Positions 51,787-60,564 of a DNA stretch of 64,000 bases are shown here, in pieces. How positions within the stretch are numbered: position 1 is the stretch's first letter; the number at the start of each line of letters is the position of its first letter. The position numbers were made by a program, and so were the translations under genes. Below the pieces are notes generated by a model. That model saw only the letters and a program-made list of their open reading frames with translations. It was not told the origin of the DNA and did not search any database. The stretch is from Dinoroseobacter sp049800775 (GTDB lineage: Bacteria > Pseudomonadota > Alphaproteobacteria > Rhodobacterales > Rhodobacteraceae), in NCBI RefSeq assembly GCF_049800775.1, contig NZ_JBNAFR010000008.1:119151-183150 (forward strand). Direction: 5' to 3'.

Positions 51787-53544
51787 ATGACGGTTACGCC
51801 GGACGATCCCTCCAGCTCCCTCAGTCGCGCCTCCAGTGCGGCGCGGGTTGTGGCCCTGCTGCTGGCAGCGGTGGCTGTGGCCGTGGTCTGGATCACGAAT
51901 ATCTGGCTGACGGATCGCTTCACCGAGACCACGCGGGATCGGGCCGAGCTGCGCCTGTCGCTCTATTCCAACGCCATCGTCTCCGAGGTGCAGCGGAACT
52001 CGGTCGTGCCGCTTTTGTTGTCGCGCGACCCGGTGATCATCAGCGCGCTGACGCGGGATGACCATCTGGCGACTTCCCAGCGGCTGATCAGCCTGCGCGA
52101 AGAGATCGGCGCGGCCTCGCTCGAATTGCTCAACGAATCCGGGCGTACCGTGGCGGCGACGGACCGCACGCAGCTGGGCACCCAGCACCGCAATGCGCCC
52201 TATTTTGTCGAGGCCCTGCGCTCCAGCGGGACGGTCTTCACGATCACCCCGACCGAAAGCGGACGCTTTGACTTCGCCTATTCCCGGCTGATCGAATTCG
52301 ACCAGCGGGTGCTCGGCGTGATGGTGGTCGAGGTCGATCTGCGCAAGCTGGAGGAACGCTGGTCCGGAGGCTCGGACGCCATTCTGGTCACCGACAGTCA
52401 GGGTCAGGTCATCGTCGCGACCGAGCCGCGTTGGCGGGGCCTCTCCGTGGATGAGGCGCTCGGCGTGCAATCGGCCCCTTCGGCAATTGCCCGGGCGATC
52501 CAGAAGACCGGCGAGTGGACCGGGCGCTTTCCCGAGACTTATCTGAGCGGCGAGGCGGTTCTGAAACTCGACATGCTGGTGCCGTTCCGGGGCTGGCGGC
52601 TGACCTCTTTCGTGACCTATTCGTCGGTGCGCGAGCGGGTGAACTCGGTCCTCGCACTCGAGATCATGACCTTCGCGATTCTCATCGCGGTGGTGTTTTA
52701 CCTCCTCAGTCGGAGGGCCGTGTCGACCTCGGTTTTCTTCCAGAGAGAGTCGGCAGAACTCCGCCAGTTGAATGACCGGCTGCAGCAGGAAATCGCCGAA
52801 CGGGAACGGGTCGAAAAGACGCTCGAACAGGCCGAGCAGACCCTCGCCCAGAGCCAGAAACTGGCCGCCCTGGGCGAGATGTCGGCCGCTGTCAGCCATG
52901 AGCTGAACCAGCCGCTGGCGGCGATGAAGACCTATCTGGCGGGGGCGCGTCTGCTGCTGCAACGCAAGCGGATGGACGAGTCCCTGAGCTCGTTCGCGCG
53001 GATCGATGACCTGATCGACCGGATGGGCAAGATCACCCGGCAGCTCAAGTCCTTCGCCCGCAAGGGCGAAGACGCGTTCCAGCCCGTGGATCTGCGCGAG
53101 GCCCTGTCCTCGGCGCTGGCCATCATGGAACCGCAGCTCAAGCAAGGTCTTGTAAAGATTGAAAGAACCATGCCGAAACAGCCCATTCTCGTGATGGGGG
53201 ACCGGATCCGGCTGGAGCAGGTGATCGTCAATCTTCTGCGCAACGCGATGGATGCCACCTCGGGCGAGAGCGCACCGGTGATCGAGCTCGATCTGAGCGC
53301 GGGCGAGACCGCGCGGCTTTCGGTGCGCGACAACGGGCCGGGGATCACGGATTTCGACCAACTCTTCGAGCCCTTCTACACCACCAAGCAGCCCGGCGAC
53401 GGGGTCGGTCTCGGCCTCGCGATCTCGTCGGGGATTGTGTCCGATCACGGCGGACGGTTGATGGCCCGGAACCGGACCGGTAACGGGGCCGTGTTCGAGA
53501 TGCGTCTGCCGCTCTGGACGGCGGGCAGCCAAGCGGCAGAATAG
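51787..53544 (+). CDS. dctB: C4-dicarboxylate sensor histidine kinase DctB
   Basis: 585 residues. Two transmembrane segments (about 18-40 and 285-305) enclose a periplasmic double PAS-like sensor domain (LGTQHRNAPYFVEALRSSG). A coiled coil with RLQQEIAERERVE leads to the kinase: the phospho-accepting His in AAVSHELNQPLAAMK, N box NLLRNAMDAT, G1 DNGPGI, G2 GVGLGLAIS. It is followed 23 nt later by dctD. Dicarboxylate TRAP genes are not in the window. Confidence 0.9.
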   Translation: MTVTPDDPSSSLSRASSAARVVALLLAAVAVAVVWITNIWLTDRFTETTRDRAELRLSLYSNAIVSEVQRNSVVPLLLSRDPVIISALTRDDHLATSQRLISLREEIGAASLELLNESGRTVAATDRTQLGTQHRNAPYFVEALRSSGTVFTITPTESGRFDFAYSRLIEFDQRVLGVMVVEVDLRKLEERWSGGSDAILVTDSQGQVIVATEPRWRGLSVDEALGVQSAPSAIARAIQKTGEWTGRFPETYLSGEAVLKLDMLVPFRGWRLTSFVTYSSVRERVNSVLALEIMTFAILIAVVFYLLSRRAVSTSVFFQRESAELRQLNDRLQQEIAERERVEKTLEQAEQTLAQSQKLAALGEMSAAVSHELNQPLAAMKTYLAGARLLLQRKRMDESLSSFARIDDLIDRMGKITRQLKSFARKGEDAFQPVDLREALSSALAIMEPQLKQGLVKIERTMPKQPILVMGDRIRLEQVIVNLLRNAMDATSGESAPVIELDLSAGETARLSVRDNGPGITDFDQLFEPFYTTKQPGDGVGLGLAISSGIVSDHGGRLMARNRTGNGAVFEMRLPLWTAGSQAAE

Positions 53545-53567
53545 GCGCCGCAACCAAGGAGAGTCCC

Positions 53568-54893
53568 ATGCCAAAGGCCATGAAGATCGCCATCGTCGAT
53601 GACGAACAGGATATGCGCCAGTCCATCAGCCAGTGGTTGGCCCTGTCTGGCTACGACACGGAAACCTTCCCCAGCGCCGCGGATGCGCTCAAGGGGATCG
53701 AGACCGGCTATCCCGGGATTGTGGTCTCGGACATCAAGATGCCGGGCATGGACGGAATGGCCTTTCTCAAGCGGTTGATGAGCGTCGACAGCGCCTTGCC
53801 GGTGATCATGATCACCGGGCACGGGGATGTGCCCATGGCGGTCGAGGCCATGCGTCTGGGGGCGTTCGATTTTCTCGAAAAGCCGTTCAACCCGGATCGC
53901 ATGACCGAGCTCGCAAAGCGTGCCACGGATGCTCGGCGCCTGACGCTGGAGAACCGCGCCCTGCGCCGCGAGCTGGGCGATGGCACGGTGTTGATGCGCA
54001 AGCTGATCGGGGCGTCCCCGGCGATGGAGCGGCTGCGCGAGGATATTCTGGATCTCGGCCAGGCCGACGGCCATGTGCTCATCGATGGCGAGACCGGGAC
54101 GGGCAAGACACTGGTGGCCCATGCGCTCCACGCGGTGGGGCCGCGGGCGGGCAAGCCGTTTCTGATCCAGAGCTGTGCTGCGGACGAGGATTTGGCCCGC
54201 AAACTCTTTGGTCCGGTGGAGGAGGGGATGCCCCTCCCGCTGGTGGAGCAGGCGCGCGGCGGGACCCTGTGCCTGGAGGATATCGAGGCGCTCTCGCCCG
54301 AGGTTCAGACGCGTCTGCTGGGGCAACTCAATGACAGTGCCGCCGGGATCGAGACGCGGATCATCGCGATCTGCAACCTCGCCGAGGACGGCAAGACGGT
54401 CGAGGATACCTTGCGGCCGGACCTGTTTTACCGGCTGGCAGCGATGCGGATCACCCTGCCGCCCCTGCGCCAGCGGGGCGAGGATATCCTGACGCTGTTC
54501 TCGCATTACGCGGATCTCTATTGCGAGGAATATGGCTGCGACGCGCCGCAGATCGCCGCCCAGGAGGCCGCGCAACTCTTGCAGGCGCCATGGCCCGGGA
54601 ATGTGCGCCAGCTCATCCATGTGGCCGAGCGGGCGGTGCTGCAGAACCGGCGTGGCTCGGGCTCGATCGCCTCGCTGCTGATGGCGGATAATGCCGAGAT
54701 GGGACCGGCGATCACCACCGAGGGCAAGCCGCTCAAGGAGTATGTCGAAGCGTTCGAGCGGATGCTGATCGACAACACCATGCGCCGTCACAAGGGGTCC
54801 GTGGCGGCGGTCATGGACGAGCTCTGCCTGCCGCGCCGGACGCTCAATGAGAAGATGGCGAAATACGGGCTCGCGCGGGCGAACTACCTTTAG
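53568..54893 (+). CDS. dctD: Response regulator DctD lacking the GAFTGA loop
   Basis: 441 residues. The receiver domain has phospho-acceptor D55 (SDIKMPG) and K105. The AAA+ domain has Walker A GETGTGKT (174-181), Walker B LCLEDIE (234-240) and arginine finger region RPDLFYRL. A C-terminal Fis-type HTH (SVAAVMDELCLPRRTLNEKM) follows. Between LFG (213-215) and GGTL (231-234) only about 15 residues remain and GAFTGA, the sigma-54-contacting loop, is absent. It may therefore work with sigma-70, as R. capsulatus NtrC does, or as a repressor. Confidence 0.9.
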   Translation: MPKAMKIAIVDDEQDMRQSISQWLALSGYDTETFPSAADALKGIETGYPGIVVSDIKMPGMDGMAFLKRLMSVDSALPVIMITGHGDVPMAVEAMRLGAFDFLEKPFNPDRMTELAKRATDARRLTLENRALRRELGDGTVLMRKLIGASPAMERLREDILDLGQADGHVLIDGETGTGKTLVAHALHAVGPRAGKPFLIQSCAADEDLARKLFGPVEEGMPLPLVEQARGGTLCLEDIEALSPEVQTRLLGQLNDSAAGIETRIIAICNLAEDGKTVEDTLRPDLFYRLAAMRITLPPLRQRGEDILTLFSHYADLYCEEYGCDAPQIAAQEAAQLLQAPWPGNVRQLIHVAERAVLQNRRGSGSIASLLMADNAEMGPAITTEGKPLKEYVEAFERMLIDNTMRRHKGSVAAVMDELCLPRRTLNEKMAKYGLARANYL

Positions 54894-55064
54894 GGGATGG
54901 TGCCGGCGTTAGGGGATAGGCCTGGGCGCCGACCGCATGCGGTCGGCGCGGACGCGCCAGAACCACCCGGTTCGAGACCGGTCTGACGGTGGGTCGATGC
55001 GGGTCCGCCGATCGCGCAGGCGCGATCGGCCACCGAACCTCCGGGATGACAGGGATAAACCTGC
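54894..55064. repeat. Structured intergenic region with two strong hairpins between dctD and bpt
   Basis: A 24-bp perfect palindrome (54926-54949) and a 10-bp-arm hairpin (55008-55017 with 55020-55029) flank a weaker one (ACCCGGTTCGAGACCGGT in the middle). The genes on both sides converge here. Neither hairpin has a T-tract. Possible roles are 3'-end protection, factor-assisted termination from both sides, or a REP-like element. Confidence 0.6.
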
Positions 55065-55922
55065 CTAGCCGCCCCGGCGATCTGTGGGCAGCGTATCGGG
55101 CAGGTTGATCTTCGCCACCTGCTCGGCAATCGGATCCACGTTCAGCGGGTGCGTGTCCTGACTGTGGCTTTCCGGATCCCCGATCGGTTGCCAATCGCCG
55201 TTCTTGTAAATCTCCAGCCCCGAGAACCCGGCCTTGTAGCCCATCTTGGGACTGCCCGGCACCCAGTAGCCCAGATAGACATATGGCAGCCCGGCCTCGC
55301 GCGCGATCTCTACATGGTCCATGACCATGAAGGTCCCCATAGAGTTCCGGCTCAGCACCGGATCGTAGAACGAGTACACCATGGACAGCCCGTCATCGAG
55401 CACATCCGTCAGGCACACCCCGGCCAGCCGCCGTTGTGCCCGGCTGCGCAGGTCATCCTCGCCATCCGTATGGCGATACTCCACCACGCGTGAGCGTACA
55501 GGCGTTTCCTCGATCATCGCGGCGAATTCGAAGATATCCATATCCGCCATCCCGCCCTCGGCATGGCGCGCATCGAGATACTTTCGGAACAGCGCGTATT
55601 GATCCTCCGTCGCCCAAGGCGAGGTGGCTTCGCGTTGCAGGCTGCGATTGCGGGCGATGGTCTTGCGCTGGCTGCGCGAAGGCGCAAAAGCCGACACATC
55701 GATCCGTGCCGACAGGCACGCGGTGCATTCCGCACAGCTCGGCCGATAAAGCACATTCTGCGAGCGCCGGAAGCCCTGCTTGGAGAGCGCATCATTCAGC
55801 GTCTCGGCATAGTCGCCTTGCAGGGCCGTGAACAGCTTTCGCTCCATGCGGCCCTCGATATAGGGGCATGGCTGCGGCGCTGTGACATAGAACTGCGGCG
55901 CTAGGGGAAGCGTATGGCGCAT
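55065..55922 (-). CDS. bpt: Aspartate/glutamate leucyltransferase (Bpt, N-end rule)
   Basis: A 285-residue leucyl/arginyl-tRNA-protein transferase. CPYIEGRMERKLFTAL at the N-terminus and the Cys-rich YRPSCAECTACLSARI, then KYLDARHAEGGM and GYWVPGSPKMGYKAGF, are diagnostic. It adds Leu to N-terminal Asp or Glu so that ClpS/ClpAP degrades the protein. ATG 55922 begins MRHTLPLAPQFYVT, the usual start; the longer open frame to 56327 has no family match. Confidence 0.93.
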   Translation of the reverse strand: MRHTLPLAPQFYVTAPQPCPYIEGRMERKLFTALQGDYAETLNDALSKQGFRRSQNVLYRPSCAECTACLSARIDVSAFAPSRSQRKTIARNRSLQREATSPWATEDQYALFRKYLDARHAEGGMADMDIFEFAAMIEETPVRSRVVEYRHTDGEDDLRSRAQRRLAGVCLTDVLDDGLSMVYSFYDPVLSRNSMGTFMVMDHVEIAREAGLPYVYLGYWVPGSPKMGYKAGFSGLEIYKNGDWQPIGDPESHSQDTHPLNVDPIAEQVAKINLPDTLPTDRRGG

Positions 55923-56085
55923 GGGTACCGATGTGAGTGACGTCTGACAAAACGGTAGCAAGCTCCGCCCGTCCCGCCAAGATACTTTTGGCCGCGCCGG
56001 GGCCACAGATGCTTGACCCCTTAGTCGTATAAGCGGATCGTCCCCTTGGCTGAGACGAAAAGACCGCGCCCGGGGGGCTAAGACT

Positions 56086-57060
56086 GTGAATAATCCCGAG
56101 ATTCCGACCCCTTTGTTGCGATTCGTTCCGGGAGTATGCGCGGGCCTCCTGACACTGGGCGGCCCTGTCATGGCGCAGGATCTGCCAATTGTCGGCGTGC
56201 TGGGCCGCGCGGTCGAAGAGCAGGCCGCCGAAGCTCTGGCGATCTTCGGCCTGATCGCGGTGCCCAATGACGCCGCCTCGACCATCTCGCTGGACGGGAC
56301 CGGAGGGGCCACGGACCTGCTGAGCATTCAGACCGGGGGCGGGTTCCGGGTGTCTGAGGAGTTTCCGCTCTATCTCGAGGGCTTCGCGGGGTTCCAGCGC
56401 TACGACCCGCGCTTTGTGCTGTCCAACGGCGCGGACAGCTCCGAGACCTTCGCCCGCTGGAACGCCGCAGCCCTGACCGGCGGCGTCGGCTGGGAGTTCG
56501 ACGTCAACGAACGCTTCGTCATCCGCCCCATGGTCCATCTGACCCTGGGCACCGTGGTGAGTGACCTGGAACTGGGCGCGAAGTTCATCGGCAACCAGGT
56601 CGACAAGGATCTCGATTTCCTGATCGACGGCTCCCTGACCGCCGGGGGCTATGGTGCGTCGCTCAGCGGGGTCTATGAGCTGCTGCGCGAGGATTACGAG
56701 TTCGAATTCAGCGCTCGCCTGTCGCATATGGAGCTCAGGACGCTTGCCAGCTCATCCGACGTGGACGCGTCCTCGGACGTGTCCGTCGCCAGCTTCTGGA
56801 CTCGGTACCGCCAGCCCATCGACGGGTGGCGCGCCTTTGACCAGCCGGTGCGCTGGGTCGTGGACGGGTCGCTTGGGATCTACGAGGGCGGGCCGAACGA
56901 GTTTCCGGGCATCGACTGGCTTGCGGGGATCGGCGCCGGGCTGGAGCTTGACGTCTCGAAGACCAAGCTGATCTTCACGCAGCGCGCGCGCCTGATGGCG
57001 CGCTACTATTTCGGCGAGAAGTATCGCGGCTACGGCTTCGGGCTCAGTATATCCTTCTGA
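56086..57060 (+). CDS. Outer-membrane beta-barrel protein of unknown function
   Basis: 324 residues from GTG 56086 (a G-rich run 10 nt upstream). A signal peptide ends near VMAQ (residue 31). The rest is amphipathic strands with glycine and aromatic residues (LEGFAGFQRYDPRF, TGGVGWEFDVNERFVIRP), ending in GFGLSISF with a terminal Phe, the barrel-insertion signature. No specific family recognised; an autotransporter-like or porin-like barrel without passenger. It is divergent from bpt. Confidence 0.7.
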   Translation: MNNPEIPTPLLRFVPGVCAGLLTLGGPVMAQDLPIVGVLGRAVEEQAAEALAIFGLIAVPNDAASTISLDGTGGATDLLSIQTGGGFRVSEEFPLYLEGFAGFQRYDPRFVLSNGADSSETFARWNAAALTGGVGWEFDVNERFVIRPMVHLTLGTVVSDLELGAKFIGNQVDKDLDFLIDGSLTAGGYGASLSGVYELLREDYEFEFSARLSHMELRTLASSSDVDASSDVSVASFWTRYRQPIDGWRAFDQPVRWVVDGSLGIYEGGPNEFPGIDWLAGIGAGLELDVSKTKLIFTQRARLMARYYFGEKYRGYGFGLSISF

Positions 57061-57077
57061 GCCCGACCGCCCGTGCC

Positions 57078-57521
57078 CTAGCCCATCCGGGCGCTGCGGT
57101 TCAGGGCAACGGTGCCAAGAATGTGGTCGGTCAGACCCTGCTTGCGCTCGCTCATCAGCATCAGCGCGATCGAGACAAGCTGCAGCGGGAAGATCGCGAT
57201 CGACACGTGATAACCCAGCGTGTGGAAAAACGCGCTCATCATGTCGAGCCGCTGGCCATTGCCCTCGCGGATCTCGATGCTGGCAAACCGCATTCCCCAG
57301 GTCGCGCCATTCCCGCTCAGGGTGACCCAGCGATAGAGAAAGCTCGCCATCAGCCACAGGAAGGGCAGGTAAAAGAGCGCGGTGAACAGGGTGATCGGCA
57401 CCAAGACCACCGTGATCCCGGCGATGACCAGAAAATCCACCCCCCAGGCGATCAGGCGCTTGGTGGGCACATCCGCATACATCTCGGCGTCTGCATAGGG
57501 ATCGGGCAGGGCGGTGGTCAT
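57078..57521 (-). CDS. RDD family membrane protein
   Basis: A 147-residue protein with two to three transmembrane segments. The RDD pattern appears as RLIAWGVDFLVIAGITVVLV (Arg-x4-Asp), followed by NGATWGMRFASIEIRE and QGLTDHILGTVAL. Some RDD proteins act in ion exchange or membrane stress; role unknown here. Confidence 0.88.
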   Translation of the reverse strand: MTTALPDPYADAEMYADVPTKRLIAWGVDFLVIAGITVVLVPITLFTALFYLPFLWLMASFLYRWVTLSGNGATWGMRFASIEIREGNGQRLDMMSAFFHTLGYHVSIAIFPLQLVSIALMLMSERKQGLTDHILGTVALNRSARMG

Positions 57522-57616
57522 CGGGGTCGGGTCCTTTTCTGGGCGGTCTTGGGTATATCGGGATGCGACCCCGCCCGGACAAGCCGGGCAGGGCCTTTAT
57601 GCGTCGCGGACAGGGC

Positions 57617-58018
57617 TCAGGCCTCTGTCGGGGCCTCGGACACGTCAGAGCGCGTCTTGGCGTTCCGGGCGCGCTCGTCCATGAACTGGTCGAACTCGGA
57701 TTTGTCCTTGGCGGAGCGCAGACGCTCGAGGAAGGCCTCGAAGGCGTCCTGTTCATCCTTCAGGCGTTGCAGCGTCTCGGCCTTGTAGGCGTCAAAGGCG
57801 GTGTTGCCCGAGGATTTAAAGCCGTGGCTCATGTGACGGGACCGGTGTTTGCAGGACGATTTGAACATTTTCTTTCCCCAGATCATGTAGAAGAGAAGCG
57901 CGAGGCCGATGGGCCAGAAGAAGATGAAGCCGAGGACCATTGCTGCGATCCAGGCGGGCTTCCCTTTACTGTCAAGCCACGTCTCAGCTTGAGAGGGCCA
58001 GGTTGCAACGGTACTCAT
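57617..58018 (-). CDS. DUF2852 membrane protein
   Basis: About 133 residues. One transmembrane segment (PAWIAAMVLGFIFFWPIGLALLF in part) is followed by GKKMFK and a cytoplasmic coiled-coil-like helix (FDAYKAETLQRLKDEQDAFEAFLERL). This is the DUF2852 layout. ATG 58018, with GGAG nine bases upstream, is preferred to ATG 58033. Confidence 0.86.
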   Translation of the reverse strand: MSTVATWPSQAETWLDSKGKPAWIAAMVLGFIFFWPIGLALLFYMIWGKKMFKSSCKHRSRHMSHGFKSSGNTAFDAYKAETLQRLKDEQDAFEAFLERLRSAKDKSEFDQFMDERARNAKTRSDVSEAPTEA

Positions 58019-58182
58019 TTGTGTGTGCTCCATGTTGTGTGTGTCTATGTGAATTCGTTTCACATCACATCAGATGGGAGCCTCACAGGGCCGTGACAAG
58101 GGTCAATGTTAAAAAAGTTTACTTTTCGCGGCGCGGCGTGGTTTCCGCCCGTTTTCTCAAGGAAATAGCAGATTACGCTCCG

Positions 58183-58653
58183 CTAGGCGGTAAAATCCGC
58201 CAGCTCTGCACCGGACAGCCGCAGCAGATCGGCAGGGGCAATCGGGAAGATATGGCGCGGGGTGCCCGCCGCGCCATAGACCAGATCGAAGTCCATCAGG
58301 CGCGGGTCGCACCAGGCGCGGATCGGGTTGAGATGACCCACGGGCGAGACCCCGCCAATGGCAAAGCCGGTCTGGGCCCGGATCAACCCGGCATCGGCCT
58401 TGCCCAGTGGCGCGCCGGCCACTGCGCTCGCCTTGGCGGCATCCACCTGATTGCCGCCCGCCGTCAGAAACAGCACCGCGTCCCCGGCGGTCTCGTCGCG
58501 AAAGATGATCGACTTGGCGATCTGGTCCAGCACGCAGCCCGCCGCCTCCGCCGCCTGTTGCGCGGTGCGGGTCTCGGTGCCCATCTCGAGCACAGCGCCC
58601 TCCATCCCGGCGGCCTGCAACGCCGCCACAACCCGTTTCAAACTTTTGCTCAT
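58183..58653 (-). CDS. ybaK: YbaK/EbsC family aminoacyl-tRNA deacylase
   Basis: A 156-residue INS-domain protein. It has TRTAQQAAEAAGCVLDQIAKSIIF, the family Lys position, LFLTAGGNQVD and FAIGGVSPVGH. The family hydrolyses mischarged aminoacyl-tRNAs, typically Cys-tRNA(Pro). ATG 58653 matches the family start; longer frames cover shadow sequence. Confidence 0.92.
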   Translation of the reverse strand: MSKSLKRVVAALQAAGMEGAVLEMGTETRTAQQAAEAAGCVLDQIAKSIIFRDETAGDAVLFLTAGGNQVDAAKASAVAGAPLGKADAGLIRAQTGFAIGGVSPVGHLNPIRAWCDPRLMDFDLVYGAAGTPRHIFPIAPADLLRLSGAELADFTA

Positions 58654-58894
58654 CTGATCTTCCCCATGCCTTGGGACCGGGATGCCGCAGGGATCGGGCA
58701 ATCGCAAGCCTGTCCTGCGGCGGGTCATCCCCGGCGCGCAAGAGGGGCAGGTTGGGGGCAGGCCGGGGCAGGCCTTGGGTGAACCACTGCGCGTGGGTTT
58801 GCCGGGACCGGTTTGCCGACCCTTGACCCCGCGCCGCAGGAGGGATCGACTGGCCCCAGCGGCGCGGGAGCGCCCAAACCGGGAAGGACGCCCC

Positions 58895-59335
58895 ATGGCC
58901 AAGAGCTATAACCCTCCAACCGTCTGGCGCCCGTTCGGCGCCTTCTCTCAGACTGTGATCGCGGGCGCGGGGCGGACGGTCTACCTCAAGGGGCAGGTGG
59001 CCCTGTCCGCCGAGAACGAGATCATCGGCGAGGGCGATATGGCCGCGCAGGTGACGCAGGTGCTGACCAATATCTCGGAGATCCTCGCCTCCATGGGCGG
59101 ACGGATGAGCGATATCGTCTCGCTGCAACAGTTCACGACCGACATTCAGGCCTTCATGGGCTGCGGCGAGATCCGGGCGGGATTTTTCGCAGCGCCGTAC
59201 CCGGTGACGACCACGCTGGAGGTGGCTGCGCTCTATGATCCCAGATTGCTGATCGAAATCACGGGGATCGCCGAAATCCCTCTGGACCGCTTTGTCTCCC
59301 CGGCGGACGCGGAAGAGATGCACGGGCCAAGCTGA
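58895..59335 (+). CDS. RidA/YjgF/UK114 family protein
   Basis: A 146-residue protein with the RidA fold: FSQTVIAGAGRTVYLKGQVAL, TNISEILASMGGRMSDIVSLQQF, TTTLEVAALYDPRLLIEITGIAEIP. The usual RidA Arg (near residue 105, R-x-A-V) is replaced by TTTLEV, so it belongs to a divergent subgroup and deamination of enamines is uncertain. GGAAGGACG precedes ATG 58895. Confidence 0.85.
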   Translation: MAKSYNPPTVWRPFGAFSQTVIAGAGRTVYLKGQVALSAENEIIGEGDMAAQVTQVLTNISEILASMGGRMSDIVSLQQFTTDIQAFMGCGEIRAGFFAAPYPVTTTLEVAALYDPRLLIEITGIAEIPLDRFVSPADAEEMHGPS

Positions 59336-59537
59336 CCGGTGGCAGCCCCCCGAAACGCGACCGCCTTAGGCGCGGGGCGCTGTCTTGTGTCCCGCGGTCT
59401 GGGGCCTGCGTCAGCGGCGCTCTCAGCCAGAGGGCGCAAGGGGCGAGGTCGCCCGGCGTTCCGACGTTGCGCTGAAAGGCACATCGCGGCCCCTGCGGTC
59501 TGCGCCTGCCGCTGACCTCGCGCCGGGCCTGCGCAGT

Positions 59538-60149
59538 TCAGACGCGCGACCTCCGCCGGGCGAGCCCCAGACCGCCCAGGCCCGCCAGCAAGAGCCATCC
59601 GGCGGCGGGCAGGGGGATCGGGGCGGGCACGTCAAAGTCGGTTTTCTCGATCTCACCCTCCAAGAGCACATCCACGATAGTGTCCCCGTAAACCTCGAAA
59701 AAGCTCCCATTTGCAGACGAAAAATCGAGCGCGGCGAGGTCGGCGAAACTGGATCCGACGAGGCCGTCAAACGTCCATTCGACGATGACGTTGCCGATAT
59801 CCTCACCGGAGCTGATGCTGGTCTCGTCAGCGCCGATGAACAGCAAGATATCGGTGTCGCCGTTGGTCTTCGTCGTGACATCCAGGAATGCGCTCTTGCT
59901 TGGGGTGATCAGGGAAATCGTCTCAAACCCGACCGCCGCTGTCAGCGTGTCGATCGCGTAGGAGGTCATGGTCGGGCTCTGGAAAACAGGCGGCTCCGAC
60001 AGCTCGGCCGTGATCAGAAAACTGTCACCGGTACGAATGCCGCCTCCGAGGTCGGAGGACGTGATCGTGCCATGAACCGTAAGGGTGGCGGCGATGGACT
60101 GGGTCGCCCCAAAGATGAGCAGAAGCGCAAATGCGAGAGACTTGATCAT
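59538..60149 (-). CDS. Secreted protein with VPLPA-CTERM-type sorting signal
   Basis: 203 residues. A signal peptide (MIKSLAFALLLIFGATQSIAA) is followed by a beta-rich region and PIPLPAAGWLLLAGLGGLGLARRRSRV, the sorting motif, transmembrane segment and Arg tail. It is related to the neighbour at 60565: both have TLTV/TLTI openings and the same C-terminus. Likely substrate of an exosortase-like enzyme encoded elsewhere. Confidence 0.82.
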   Translation of the reverse strand: MIKSLAFALLLIFGATQSIAATLTVHGTITSSDLGGGIRTGDSFLITAELSEPPVFQSPTMTSYAIDTLTAAVGFETISLITPSKSAFLDVTTKTNGDTDILLFIGADETSISSGEDIGNVIVEWTFDGLVGSSFADLAALDFSSANGSFFEVYGDTIVDVLLEGEIEKTDFDVPAPIPLPAAGWLLLAGLGGLGLARRRSRV

Positions 60150-60564
60150 GAAGGGTGGCCTTTCAGCGGGGGGAATTCCGGGGATGAAATAACGCTTGGC
60201 GTAAATGGGCGCGCGCGGCTGGCAAGTGCGACACCAGCTCCCGCCGGTGCAGCGTTGACGGGGCGGGTCTGTCTGTCAAGCCGCAGGCCCATCCGGTCGC
60301 TGCAAGGAGATCTCCGAGGGCCGGAATTGGGCACACGCCGGGTAAGCCTGCATGTCTGAGGGCTCAATCTGATCCCGCTGTGTCTTGGCCGCTGGCAAGG
60401 GGCCCCTCGGCGCTGCTTTCACAGCAGGGTGGCAAACCGCGCAGAACGGGCATAACGCGACCCGCCTGATCCTCGCGGGGCTGCAGAGATTAGGTGATGC
60501 GCGGCGGCGACCCTGCTCAGATGCGATCGGTCCCAAGCCCGTTCCGGTGGAGTTTGCCCCGTGC
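60150..60564. other. Intergenic region between two VPLPA-CTERM genes
   Basis: 415 nt. No convincing frame on either strand; must contain the promoter of the 59538-60149 gene. The start-proximal 60150-60240 is GC-rich; nothing else of note. Confidence 0.4.

Noticed and set aside
51421..53574. A 717-codon frame opposite dctB
   Set aside because: Antisense shadow: composition biased to His, Gly and Arg, with no domain; dctB on the other strand is complete.
55923..56327. N-terminal extension of bpt to 56327
   Set aside because: The extension overlaps the divergent outer-membrane gene and has no family match; MRHTLPL is the usual start.
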